Below, piece after piece: positions 10,425 to 22,429 of a stretch of 64,000 nt of DNA. The stretch comes from Hysterangium stoloniferum (taxonomy: Eukaryota > Basidiomycota > Agaricomycetes > Hysterangiales > Hysterangiaceae): contig WHVD01000015.1 in assembly GCA_015178975.1 (NCBI GenBank), positions 620,001-684,000 of the forward strand. Reading direction: 5' to 3'. A program made the position numbers and the translations under genes. Numbering within the stretch: position 1 is the first letter of the stretch; each line of letters begins with the position of its first letter. A model generated the notes under the pieces. That model saw nothing but the letters and a program-made list of their open reading frames with translations, made no database searches and had not been told where the DNA came from.

Positions 10425-13400
10425 TTAAGATAAAATGGAGCAAGTCAAAATTCTGTAAAGCAAGAGGGACATGGGGTGACAAGGAAAAAATGAGATGAGT
10501 CCAAGATGTGTACAGGATCCATGGATAATGTGGTCAGAGAGGTGATAGTAGTCCTCATTTGACTGGGTAAGCTGTATGAAAAACAGTAATGATCTCCATG
10601 GCATTCCTGAGTTCTGCAGCCAAAATCCAAGAAGTTTCTTCATCTGTACCCTTGTAACTGCCCACTTGACCAAGTAGAGCAGTTTATAAGTGCATCGATG
10701 ATTATCTATTTTTGAATCTAGAATTTGTGAGATTTCAAACTTGGGTTCTCCATCTATGATGACCAGAGGGGGTAGAGGTTGCACATGGTCTGGGATAGTG
10801 TGAGCAGTATACGGTTCTAACATAAAGACATGAAAAACCAGGTGTACCATGTGCATGCTCTCTGGAAGCTGCAGGGTCCATGATACAGAGCTGGCTTGTG
10901 CTATAATTTCAAATGGTCCTAAATATTTTTCAGCAAGTTTCTTAGAAGGACGGGTAGTCCAGAAGAATTGAGCTTTACCAAAAACATGGTCACCAATCTT
11001 AAAGTTAGGTGGCAGAATCTGGTTTTTGTCCACTGAACATTGATATTGTTCTTTGGATGTTATCACTTTCCAGAGTTCTTGATGGAGTTCATTGAGGTCC
11101 ATGACAAACTCCTGAGCATGGGTGGAGGCTAAGTTCTGTTTCAGGTGTACCATGATATTGGGATTATAACCCTTATTTGCAAAGAAAGGGGATACACTGG
11201 TAGTGGCTGAGAGTGCATTGTTGTAAGCAAATTTTGCAAGGGGTAGCAGGGATTTCCAGTTGTCCTGTTGATAGTTGCGATATACATGGAGATATTGTTC
11301 CAGTGTCTGATTGACATGCTTGGTTTGTCCATTGCCTTCTGGGTGATATGTGAAGTGCAACTTCATGTCCAAGGATTTTCTGAGGGATCTAAAGAAGTGA
11401 GATACAAATTCTGATCCTTGATTGGAAGTTATGTGGGATGGGACTCTGTACTTGGAATATACATGGATAACAAAAGGTTCTGCTAGCTGCACAGATGTAA
11501 TAGTATCATATGTGGGTATGAAAAGACCTTGCTTGGAGAATCTGTCCACAATGACTAGAATGGCAGAATAGCCTTTGGAGTCTGGTAGGTGTTCAATGAA
11601 ATCTTGGAGTCCAGGCCAAGTATATTCTCTGTGCAACATTGACAGAGTCTTGTTGAGCCCAAAATGTCCTGAGAGTGGGTGATCATGTTTGTACTAGAGG
11701 ATCTTGAGGTGGAGGCCATTGGAGTCTGGCACATACATAGATGCAATCATCAAGTCTAATCAAACCATGCTGGTCTAGAGACCACTGGGGTTGACCAGGG
11801 TCCATGGGGTTGTTGAGATGTGCCTTGGTTACCAGGTCCAGTGGAATTGCCAATAGAATACATATCTTGATGTAATTTCTCAATATCCATAATGATACAT
11901 AATTCCACACATGACTGGATAAATAAGGTAAGTAGCATGGACTGATGTGGTAAGTTGAAAATTCATGAATATAGGTTTTGGGACATCATCTAGTCAAAGC
12001 ATTGGGCTTTCTACCAAGGTGGCCAGGTCAAAAACAGATTATCATATTAAAGGCTGATAGATATTCAGACCACTGGGCTTGCTGGCAGGTCAAAAGTTTT
12101 GTGGTCCAAAAATATTCCAGGTTTTTGTGATTTGTTACAATGTCAACCAGAATTCCCATGCCCTCCAAATAGTGTCTCCATGCTTTGAAGGCTTCAAAAA
12201 TGGCAAGAAGTTCTTCGTCATGGATGTTGTAATTGAGCTCTGATCTGGTAAAAGTCTGGGAGAGAAAAGTGACTGGGTGGATTTCTCTGTTGGAGTCCTG
12301 GATAGACAAATGGCTCCTAATGTGTAGTCTGAGGCATCCATTTCAACAATGAGTGAGAGGCCCAGTTTCCAGTGTGAAAGAATGGGAGCTGAAGAGAAGG
12401 AATCTTTCAAAAGATTAAAAGCAGTACAACACTTATCATTGAAATTCCATGGAGCATCCTTATGAGTGAGACAAGTAAGGAGAACCATGATCTTGGAATA
12501 TTTGTGGATAAACTGTTGGTAAAAATTGGGAAACCTGAGGAAAGACTGTATATCTTTAACTTTTTGTGGTTCCAGCCAATCCTTGATGACTTGTACATTG
12601 GTTTCATCCATCTGGAGTCTGTCAGCTCCTATAATGAAGTGCAAGTATTCCACAGAGTCTATGTCAAAAGTACATTTTTTACCATTTGGAAATAAACCAT
12701 GTTGTTGGAGTCTCCAGAGTACCTCACAGACTTGTTCATCATGTGCCGTGGGATCCTCAGAGTAGATAAGAATGTCATCCAAATAAACAATAACACATAC
12801 ATCAAGCATGTCAGAGAAAATATCATTAATAAAATTTTGCAAAACAGATGGAGCATTAGCTAGCCTGAAGGGCATTACCAACCATTCAAAAGCTCTATAA
12901 TGGGTCCAGAATGTGGTTTTCCACTGATCTCCCTCAGTAATCCAGACCAAGTGGTAGGCATGTTTGAGGTCTATCTTGGTATAGATCTGGGCATTCTGCA
13001 GAGCATTGAGTAGATTGGAAATAAGTGGGAGCAAATACTTATCTTTCCATGTGACAGCATTGAGTCTGCAGAAATCAACGCATAGTCTAAGGGATCCATC
13101 CTTTTTTCTGACAAAGAGAACAGGTGCTCCAAAGGGAGACTTTGATGGCCAGATAAAACCTATGGACAAATGCTCATCCGGGAAATCCTGTATGGCAGAG
13201 AGTTCTGTGGGGGATAGCAGGTAAGTATGTCCAAGGGGTGGCTGGGCCCCATCTTCAAGGTCAAATTTAAGTTATACTGTCTGTGGGGCAGAAGCCAGTC
13301 AGCTTTTCACTTACTAAAAACATCCACAAAGTCATGATATTTCTCCAGGACACCTTCTATATCAGTGATGTCCTCAGATTCTGGAGTCACAAAATGTCCA

Positions 13401-13562
13401 GTTGCTTCATCAACTTTTAAATTGATTGTGAATGCCTGGGATCCATCCAATTTTGTAGCCCTAATAAAAGCTGCTGCATTCATGAGGGAAATGGATGGGA
13501 TTAGTGTGGATTCTGGGGAAGCCAGAGGTGCTGTAGAGGCCATGGGTGCTGAAATGGCTGGG
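10425..13562 (-). pseudogene. pol: Chromovirus pol: protease linker, RT, RNase H, integrase, chromodomain (element 3)
   Basis: On the minus strand a protease-RT linker (13543-13307) is followed by RT and RNase H (13169-12028) and integrase (about 11950-10860). The RT keeps an intact YLDD (12774-12785). The integrase core has the GNGQTKHVNQTLEQY segment and a GPFEII-type C-terminal barrel. The chromodomain is at about 10745-10620 (KFEISQIL, LYLVKWA). Chromodomains steer integration towards histone H3K9-methylated chromatin. The frame is broken in several places, for example between RNase H and integrase. The 5' end is cut by an LTR-D fragment at 13563; no 3' LTR is attached. This is the most complete pol in the window. 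Confidence 0.85.
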
Positions 13563-13741
13563 TGTTAAGGGATGTGCAGGCTCACGGAGGGTTTCTGGAG
13601 AAACCCACAGATAATCCAGTAGGACTTGGCTTCAGCTTACAGGCTGTGCCCTCACAAGATCATGGTGTCTGATTTCAAACAGGCAGATGGAAAACCCAGG
13701 AAGTCCAGGAGTAGTCGATAGGTCAATAGGTCGGGAGGCTA
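13563..13741 (-). repeat. LTR family D fragment (3' end of the LTR)
   Basis: It starts TGTTAAGGGATG and carries 'ggacttggcttcagcttaca' near 13622, then diverges from the full-length copies after about 180 bp. Only the sense-strand 3' end of the LTR is present. It truncates element 3. Confidence 0.75.
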
Positions 13742-14160
13742 GTCAGAAAGCCCACATGCATTGTACAGGTGGAGCAATTCCATCATCATCTTGTTGTGCT
13801 TCTCTTGGTTACACATGAGTCTAGACCTAAGGCTGAAGTATGTGAAAGGCATGTTGGGCAATGTTTCATAGAGAGAATGTTCAACATCCAGATATACAAG
13901 TAGTGACAGTTGACTTTGGGGACAGTACAATTACCCCCTATCAACATGTGCAAAATCTGCAATGTGTCATCATGTATGCTAAGTAAATTGATGAGTAGCA
14001 TAAACAAGTTTTTCTTGATTGTTCTCATTCCATTTTCCGGTGGAACCATCACCTCATCAGACCACTTGGGAATCATAAATTAAACAAGTCTGTCAACAGA
14101 CAAGTTACCAAATACTGAACCAGGATTGTGATGCAGAGTATGTCTGGGAACTAGGTAAGG
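13742..14160 (-). other. Unassigned open frames
   Basis: Two overlapping minus-strand frames (14076-13786, 96 codons; 13930-13739, 63 codons) seem to be parts of one protein with a frameshift. I recognise no motif. The setting among transposons suggests a transposon-derived relic. Confidence 0.25.
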
Positions 14161-14196
14161 TTCTGGAGGCAGGAATTATATCAGAAGATTAAGGTA

Positions 14197-14676
14197 TTAG
14201 GAGAATGGATTGTAACACCAAGTCCTATCCATCCTTGGCATATCCTTGGGTGGATGGAGCACCCCCATGAACTCAGCCTTAATGTTGTCCTCCAGAACTC
14301 TTTCATCTTGTTCTGCTTTTCCAGGACACAAAGCTTCACCATTAACTTCTCCAAGAGGTCTTACATATTTTGTGTCTTGGAAATTAACATCTAAGGTCCA
14401 GAACCTTGGTATATTCAATTCTGCCACTTCCCACAACCTTTCCATTTTATGTGTTATCTTGATGGTGCCTACAAGTATCTCATCTTGTTTAGAAGTACAG
14501 TCATTTCCAGCCAATTCTTCAACATTCTCATTCTTCCCAGAAGCTCCAACCCATTTTCTGGAGAGGTCACTGAAAGGGAACAAGGGTAACAACACCTGCC
14601 CCACATCACCTTCTGTTTCCAGCAGGTAATTTTCTGCTCTGTGCATGGTTTTCACATAACATAACCTCATTTCCAA
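14197..14676 (-). CDS. Unassigned 159-codon ORF
   Basis: This open frame has mixed, fairly polar composition and no membrane segment or recognisable domain. It stands alone among repeats. It could be a fragment of a larger transposon gene or chance. No homolog comes to mind. Confidence 0.3.
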   Translation of the reverse strand: MEMRLCYVKTMHRAENYLLETEGDVGQVLLPLFPFSDLSRKWVGASGKNENVEELAGNDCTSKQDEILVGTIKITHKMERLWEVAELNIPRFWTLDVNFQDTKYVRPLGEVNGEALCPGKAEQDERVLEDNIKAEFMGVLHPPKDMPRMDRTWCYNPFS

Positions 14677-17171
14677 CCTTCAAGCTTCCAGAGCTCTCAT
14701 TTTAAAGTCAACATTGTTCCCAAAAGAGAAATATGACGACTCCAGGGTATAATTAAAAAACACACCCCAAGACTGACCTGTTCATCATCTTCAGACTGGT
14801 GCTTAAAGCTCCTCAGGTGAAGTCATTGTTCTAGTAGGAAGCACATGTGAACTCGGGTGGCAAGTGCTAGCACAACTTGTACAAATACCTTCTGCCACTC
14901 GAATCTACATGTTCCACCAACCCTCAGAGAGGAGTTCTTATGATTGGCAGCTGGATTCATTCATGGACAGAGGCATCAATGTCTCCCTTTTGCAGTCAAA
15001 TAATATTGATACACCAGCAGTAGAAATAAGTCTCAATTCAGACCTTTTTAACAAGGTTTGTCAGCATTGCATCAGTGATTTGGGAATGTCTACACTCATT
15101 CTGTAGACTCTGCCTAGTCGAGTCTAGCTGAGCTAGCTAGCTCTCCTAGATGGCTCTAGGCAATATAGACAACATACATACTGATCTTCCCAGTTTCCTG
15201 ATGTGGTTATTGGTGGTTTTGGCGGAGCTTTCTGACATTTTTGATGTAGACTCGCAATTTAGTGACTATGATTATCTATAATGGTACACTGTCTATTTCC
15301 GATGCTCTAACTTGTAGTGAAAGGCTGTCATTATCAGCCTCACTTGGTCAACACAAACAGGACTAGGTTTTCTTTATTTTAATAGCAGTATGATACAAGA
15401 TGAATGTGAGGCTGCCTAGGGAAGAGTGGGAAAGGATTTTATGGTCGAAAAGTCCATCCTCTTATCACTGTGGAATGTATACTTATATATCTGCTTGGAT
15501 CAATAATATTGTGGTCACAAAAGGAATCTGAAGGCAAGGAAGATGTGGTAAAAAAGGAGAACAACTGCCAAGAGTATTCGAGTGGTAGCACAAGGAATGC
15601 TTGAGTAGTCGAATAAAGGGAGTGGTTGGGAATCTACCTTACACATAGAGTATTTTCTCATATTGTCATCAACAGCTTGGCATGTGGAATTCAAGCTCTC
15701 GTTAAGATTGTTCCTGCCGACAGTGCGTGGCATGCGGTATATGATTGATCTTGCATTGGGCTCCCATGACCAACCACGACTAGTGTTCACAGGTAGTATT
15801 ATATGGTACCCTCCCAAAGCAGTTACCCATCTTATCCTTTTAGCATGGTGTAACATCCTACCCCCACTGTTGAAGATGTGATCACAGAGCTGAGTATCAT
15901 CACCTCATCTCAATACAGTGAATCCAAATGGGTATCAGAATACGTCCTTTCACTTCCAGGAAACAGCCTCACTCCGTCCAATCATCGGCCACTTATGCGA
16001 CACCATCAATGGCAATTGGAATACGAGAGATGGTTCCGTAATAGATTTCAAGCATCATCCAAGCTCGTGTCATTCTTTTAAGTTCCCTTTGTTCTCTTGT
16101 CCTTTGTCCCATTGTCCCCCTTGTGTCATATTTTAACTTTTTCCACTGTTCTAATTGTTTTCCCCTTTAATATTCCATTGTTTTTTTTTGTTTTTTTATG
16201 TAGCTACATGTGAATAGAGCTAGCTCCCTGCACGATTGCGAGGTTCCTCTGCTACTCGGTGCATGACAGAGACACGCACATCTTAACACCCTGCACTCAC
16301 ATGGGCGAGTCAAGTTGTCAGTGGGGTGCTTGATAATGAAGGTGGGAGTGTGACTGACTGGTCATATCTACCGCTCCAATATCCTTGATAATTGATCTCA
16401 TTAGTTCCTTTGCATATGGCTACAACAGCGATAATCGAAATTCATCACGCCAAAGAGGACTTCGTGCACATTGTCCATCCCATGAAACGATATCTTTTGA
16501 TTTTCAGCAAAATGAATCAGATTCAAATCAACGAGATTGGATATGAATTGAGTGTACATACAAAGCTACATGTGATCTATGCACGCAGGGCCACAATGGT
16601 TGTCACTTTGTTCCGACAAATTGCCACTCCATTAGTATAATAGTAAGCAGATAAGGGCTGTCATATATTCTACGCTCGCAGTTGAAACATCGCCGGGACC
16701 TGGTTATGAAACTTCCTAAGTTCTCGAGTAGTTAGCCTCTTCCTTTTATATTCTGAATCAGTTCTTGTTTTCTGTTTCTTGACGTGCATACTAAAATAGG
16801 TTTTCCTTTTAATTTTTCAGGTGATATGTGCAACTAATGGAATCTCCAATAGAAGGTTACATAATCTATGCCGCCACCGCTTCATGATGATTGCCTATAT
16901 ACATGATGTTTTAATCGAAAAACAAATATAGGTACAATAAGATCCTCATAATCATCTAGATGCTCAAGAAAGTGCCTGGTGGGAATACGAGGATAAATTT
17001 CCAATAGTGTCTCTGGTATCCCACTGGGTAACTAGGATGTCTTATGCGGTGGCAGCGGCTGGATATACTGGACGTGACACATTCCATGTCAGCTAGTTTA
17101 TTAAAAGAGTATGACTGACCACAAAAGAAGGCCCCAATAATTAATATCTTTGACTCGAAACTCCTTTAAAT
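14677..17171. other. Long stretch with no assignable gene
   Basis: Short plus-strand frames are present at 14864-15106, 15878-16136 (two overlapping frames) and 16392-16640. Base composition from about 15,400 is less repeat-like than the flanks. These may be decayed exons of the host-like gene that becomes recognisable at 17172, but none shows a motif that I can name. No RNA gene was seen. Confidence 0.3.
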
Positions 17172-18462
17172 GTGAAGGCACCAACGCCACTAGTTGGAAG
17201 TCAGAACATAAACTACTATGCACAGAAACTGACAGAACCAGTCACCTCCCGACGTGCCAGGGCGTGCTCAACTCTACCTTCCCCACCTTTTCTATGCATC
17301 TACTCCAGGATGCTTGAGAGCCAACCAAGGTCCCGCAAATATGTTACGCACCTTTCCGTTCCCAGACCCAGGCAGCGGGCAGGTCCCTGCGGTGCTGCAG
17401 TGCAGGGAGTTGTATGCCGCGGTACTCAGAATGGGAATATCTCACACTGCACCGGCTGAGACTGTTTCAAATATAGTGACCGGGCAGCGACTTCTGTACG
17501 TTGAACGTGCAGGGAGCCTAGTGGCTCATCTTATCGAATATAGCAAGCCAAATGGTGATGTTCCCTGGATGGGAAACCCTCAACGGTGCCCCCAAGAGCC
17601 CCCAGGCCATTCAATACTTGGAGGATGGTAGGGCCTGTTCAGACTCCGAAGGCTAGCCAGCAAGTTATTGCGATCAACAGACTGTCGTCATGGTTCAAAG
17701 GTCATCATCAGAGACTCCCTCCAGAAATGACAAGCGAACCTTCAGTGCAAGATGAGGTGCATACTCAATTGTTGAATCCATTGAATATGTTCCTATCAGT
17801 CAGTTATCGATTTGGTAATATGGTCTTGTTGTACTAATCACTAATTATTAGACTCGTTATATCAACAGCAGCTCAAATGAGAGGACTTTCTATCCTCAAT
17901 GGGGTCGCACCTGTGCCGCCAGAGCGAAGAATTCCACTGCCCCACCAGATTACATCTTGATTGGAACCCCTGAGGGGGGATCGCAATGTGTGGCCTTCGA
18001 AGTTAAGACTTGGTGGAGTTACGACTTCGGGAAGCTGTTTGCCCAAGAAATGGCGGAACCAAATGAAGGTCCCCTCTCCCAAAACAGTGAAGAATTCATG
18101 TGGGATGCACAGACCGAAGAGTGCAAATTGCTTAAACAGGTGAGTCCTGTGCACAAATCAATGATCAACCTAACAATATCTTGAAATTTTCTTCATGGCA
18201 GCTCTGGGGACAACTTCATTTTAATAGTTGCCGTTGGGGTGCTTGCACCAACGGAAAATTCATCTTTGTGTTTCACAAGCCAAATAATAATACACTATGT
18301 ATATCACCACTCATGCACTGGACCGATGCCCGTGTTCACCAGGTTCTCCTTGGCCTGTGCTTTGCTGCATTGGATGAGCGCATGTATAATATAGATAAGG
18401 TGGAGATATCTAATTTCTTTGTTCATCCCCTTACTTTGGATCCCATTTTGTTTCGTACGTGA
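17172..18462 (+). pseudogene. Uncharacterised fungal protein with PD...ExK nuclease-like motif, decayed 5' part
   Basis: The 3' half is well preserved. An exon from 17852 to 18139 is followed by a GT-AG intron (18140-18201, GTGAGT donor) and a last exon at 18202-18462 ending TGA. Across the junction it reads ...LLKQ/LWGQLHFNSCRWGACTNGK.... The first of these exons has PPDYILIGTP, then after a short turn VAFEVKTWW. This gives PD-x(n)-E-V-K, the arrangement of PD-(D/E)XK nuclease folds (a beta hairpin carrying D and ExK). The upstream part (17172-17814) is readable only by switching frames, with several stops, so the gene is probably dead or mis-spliced. The 37-bp interval 17815-17851 has GT-AG ends and a CTAAT branch-like box. 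I do not know the biological role; the nuclease suggestion rests on the motif alone. Confidence 0.5.
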
Positions 18463-18884
18463 CACTTCATCACCTTTATCCCAAATGTATTAGGTACCTT
18501 TTAACAAGCCTGGTTAAACCTTGTCCCCCGCTCATGGAGCTACGTCCGGCGGCACTTTTTACACCTAATGTTGGTGGAGATAGTCATAAGCGAATAGAGA
18601 AATGATATGAGCAGTTACAATGCCTCTGGTTACTCGAACTGTCACTGGCAGCTCATTAATAATATTATCATGGCTATCATGGTTCACAGCTGTGTCAATC
18701 TGTGGCCTCGCACTCGGTATTTTTGATGCCAGGGTAGGTCAGTGGACAGTGTTCGCGCCACATCCGGTCAAAATACAGTCTTCCGATATATCAAAGATTT
18801 ATCTTAATGAGAAAAAAAAGATAAAATAATAGGAAAATAATACATCAAAGTGGAATAGACAAATACACACCAAAAGTCTCACAG
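18463..18884. other. Intergenic, nothing recognised
   Basis: A 69-codon plus-strand frame at 18620 has a hydrophobic start but no family resemblance. The rest is non-coding. Confidence 0.3.
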
Positions 18885-19607
18885 TGTTACAACCGGACAA
18901 TCCCGCTGGACTCCGGGAACTAACCTGTACGCCCCCACGCGCTACAAGCACCAATCGTCTGTTTATAGGATTTCCCGCCCGGACTCCGTTACATCAAGAC
19001 TCGTTACGTTCGACCTCATTACGACACATATCAGTCACCGGACTTCCCCCAGACTCCGTCTCTGTCTATGTCCGTCTTTGTCCCACGCATCAGTCAATGG
19101 TCCCCGCTTAGAATCCCGTCACTGCTCTAATCGAGCCCCATTCCCATTTTAGTCAAATGACCTGTCACGATTTAGGACTCCGCTCCCACTCTGTTTCCCA
19201 TTATGGGTTATGCTTTGTCACAATTCGGACTCCACTCCGTTCCGTTCCATTCCTAACACCAATTTGGTGTTTACTATTCCCGTTTTATGTTTTGTTAGTT
19301 TCATTTCATTATTACTGGATTTGGTATGTCATGCATTCCACGGTCTATATAAACTGGCAGATGTTGTACATACAATCCAGTCAGAAAATTAGCTTAGATT
19401 CTCCCCAGTAATCTAATAATATTTTCCGCTCTAAAACCTTACTCGATTCACATCGCTCGCACTAGTCGGAGCCCACAGGCTCCGGCGCATCTATCTCTCT
19501 CAACCAACTCGACTCATGACCCACGACCTCCGACTTACAACCCACGACCCCCGACTTATGACCTACGACCCACGACTTACGACCTACGACCCACGAACCC
19601 TGCCCGC
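18885..19607 (+). repeat. LTR family D, 3' truncated
   Basis: It starts TGTTACAACCGG and matches 46777-47617 closely in reverse complement. It ends within the tract of 'gacctacgacccacgac' repeats at about 19607 and lacks the conserved 3' block. CpG sites are better kept here than in the copy at 28990, suggesting a younger copy. Confidence 0.8.
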
Positions 19608-20849
19608 ATCATCTCAATTAGCAACAGTTATTTTTAAATGCCTCATAATCATAACTTCAACTTCATGTCACACTTGCAGTTGCACTCATAGTCACACACA
19701 CACTTGCATCCAGTATTACACTTGTCACTGCCTATTGGTCATACAATATTATTGACAAACCAATTGAACTGTCCCATGCTTGGCCCACACCCATGCTATT
19801 TTGTGATGTCCATCACAATTGTCAGAATCATGGTCACTACCACTATTAAAAATAGTATGAGTTGGCGTATTGTTATACACAATCTACAAGGGGGTAATAG
19901 ACTTGTAATAAAAGTACTTGTTTGTCAATCAATGTGTCAGTTAGTGAATCACCTTCTGACATGATAGGATTGGTGCTAGTTTAGGTGTATACTGGTTCTG
20001 GCATCTTCATGTGAAAAAGTGAAGAAATGGATGAACCGCCCCTAGGAAAAGGGTGTTTTCATCACCAATTCTAACAACCATTGCCACCATTCAGCATTGA
20101 CCACAACTTGTAACCCCAGTACACATGTTATTCCCATTGTTGAAAATCACCCTATCCTACAGATTATTGCACTGCTCATCTTCATCTCTTCACAACACTT
20201 ACATAATGACTCATTCCTCTAGCACCCACTCATTCAGTTACTCATCAATCAGATCTCAGTGCAGTTCAAGTTTGACTCTGGCCTGTACCATTCCCTTCCA
20301 GCACCACAATAGAAGCCACAGCAATGTTTTGGATTTCTATAATCTTCATTTTCACCATCATATCAATTTCATCTACTGTAGTGTTTGTCAATCTACAACT
20401 CATCTGCTGTTATGGATTTACATGTCTGCTGACTTGTTTGTTGGAGATACTGTCAATTTTGATCAGGGAGGTGTACAGTAAGCCTGGTTCTGCCTGCACT
20501 CCAGACCATTCATTTGGTTTTGCAAATCCACTATTTCTCACTCTTTGTGAACCATGCCTTTATCCAGGGTTTCAGGTTCTGAATAGAGAGGAGTGTAAGT
20601 CTGGATGAATATCAATAGCCTTGTTTCAGGTTTTCTTTATCTGTTCATTTTTGGGACCCTTTCATGCCCACACCCCCTCACATGCACTACATTGTTCATT
20701 ATCAGTGCCTGTCACTGTCCATTATCCCCCCCATATTGCATACTGTTCACCATCTCCTTTTGCAATCTTTGTTCTCTCTTGAAAAGGCCATTGCAATATC
20801 TTTTACATCATTATTTGGCATGGTAATTTTTCAAAGTGGGGAGGGGTGT
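19608..20849. other. AT-rich, low-information sequence
   Basis: Short open frames occur but none has recognisable content. CA/TG-rich and nearly free of CpG, as expected for old methylated repeats. Confidence 0.3.
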
Positions 20850-21570
20850 AGTAAGCCTAGTGGTGGCTTACAACATACTAATTACATTATCACAGATGTG
20901 CATAGTACCATTTCAAATCATCATTTTACTTACTGTCATCACTGTACATAGTACTTGCCATTCTCGAGGAATACAGTTCGGTTTTGTCAATGTCTGGACT
21001 GATGCCAATGCAAGGCTGCATTAGACAGCAGCATTTCATTTGAGCTTTCTCTGTAAGCTTACTGTGTGTTAGGATACACACACAGGCCGGGTTTCCGGAG
21101 AAACCCACAGGATATCCGGTAGGACTTGGCTTCAGCTTATAGGCTGCGCCCTCGCTAGATCATGTTGTCCAATTTCAAACAGACGGACGGGGATCCCGGG
21201 GAGTCATGGCAAAGATGATGGCTTGTACATATGTCTGACAACTCGAAGGTGTTGAATGAGGGTGAAATCAGCACAATGATAAATTCTGGTTGGGAGAGTC
21301 CAATGATGATGTTGGATGGAAAAATGAATGGATGTAAATGAGTTGAAGGTGACATATTTGTGTTGGCAGAAAGCAAGGTCAATATCAAAAAATAGTGAAA
21401 GGCTGCTGTCTAATGCAATGCAGCCTTAACATGGCATTGGTCCAGACATTGATAGAACCAAACTGTATTCCTCAAGAGTGATATACAGTGATGACAGTAA
21501 ATAAAATGATGATCTAAAATGGTACTATGCATTTCTGTGATAATGTAATCAGTATGTCATAAGGCTTACA
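20850..21570. repeat. Inverted repeat with an LTR-D fragment in the loop
   Basis: The left arm 20850-21035 is the approximate reverse complement of the right arm 21395-21570; shared words include 'catcattttacttactgtca' and 'gaggaatacagtt'. The loop holds an LTR-D fragment (21067-21205, starting TGTTAGGATAC) and a short unassigned stretch. The arms may be terminal repeats of an unknown DNA element or a local inverted duplication. Confidence 0.55.
21067..21205 (-). repeat. LTR family D fragment (3' end of the LTR)
   Basis: The terminal about 140 bp of the family-D LTR includes 'ggacttggcttcagcttata'. It is nearly identical over this length to the start of 46777-47617. Confidence 0.75.
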
Positions 21571-21907
21571 TCAAACTCATGTTCATATACATGATAACAA
21601 AGGTTTTTGCATATTGACTGAGAACCTTATTTACAATGTAACCACTATAGATTATGTAGGACTGTGTAGAAATGGTTGACTCAGTTGGTGCATGTGTTGA
21701 GAGATTGAACAAACAAAGGTGCAGCCCTGGATAGGCTGGATATTTACTGTATGATCACATCATATCAATTAACTAATCAATGTAAAGTAAAAGAGCAGGG
21801 TGGGCTAACTCACGTTCATAAAGTCTTGTTATACAGTATTATATAATACCAACTACATCTATTACTAATATAGCTGTGAGTTCAGTGTGGACAAGTGAAC
21901 CTGTGGG
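21571..21907. other. No gene seen
   Basis: AT-rich repeat-like sequence without open frames of note. Confidence 0.3.
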
Positions 21908-22401
21908 TAGTGATTGGAAATGCCCAGCCTCAGGCCATGGGCCAGCTGAGCTTGGCCCTGAAAAGCCCTGCTAGTGGCCCCACAAGGTAAGGACAAGGCA
22001 CTGCATAGTCAAGGATGGTCAGATTTTCTTCTGTATAATGTAAGTGACCAGTTCAATTCTGTTAAGCCCCTTTGTACACAATGCCACCAAAGTCAAAATA
22101 TTGCCTGGGATGGCCAAGTAAGTTCCCAGGGGTATTGGGAGTGACAAAGAAATTGAAACAAGTTCATGGCAGGAACTTTTGGCTAGTGGGTATTCAGAGG
22201 CCACATTACTTAAAATTGAGCTATCCTCTGATGAAGAGGAGATTTATGTGTAATATGCATTCATAATATTTTGGAGAAGTTTAGTTTATTTTATTAGTAG
22301 ACTACAAGTTTACAAATGCCATCTTTTACCTGTGGCCTAAGCCCAGCTGAGCCCTGCCCAAGCCAGGGCTTTTAGGCTGGACCAGGCATTGCCAATCACT
22401 A
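21908..22401. mobile_element. hAT-like non-autonomous element (MITE)
   Basis: The ends are inverted repeats: left TAGTGATTGGaAATGCC, right the complement of TAGTGATTGGCAATGCC. GC-rich subterminal inverted blocks (gcccagctgag / ggctcagctgggc) lie on each side. Ends of the TAGTG...CACTA type are typical of hAT transposons. The 8-bp flanks (CCTGTGGG / CATGAGAG) agree at 5 of 8 positions, consistent with a decayed 8-bp target duplication. There is no transposase inside 494 bp. Confidence 0.5.
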
Positions 22402-22429
22402 CATGAGAGTAATATCTGTCTTGGAATAG

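Noticed and set aside
19157..19411. ORFs repeated within LTR-D copies (also 47085-47345, 29256 region, 51513-51935)
   Set aside because: These open frames occur inside LTRs and differ by frameshifts between copies, so they are not protein genes.
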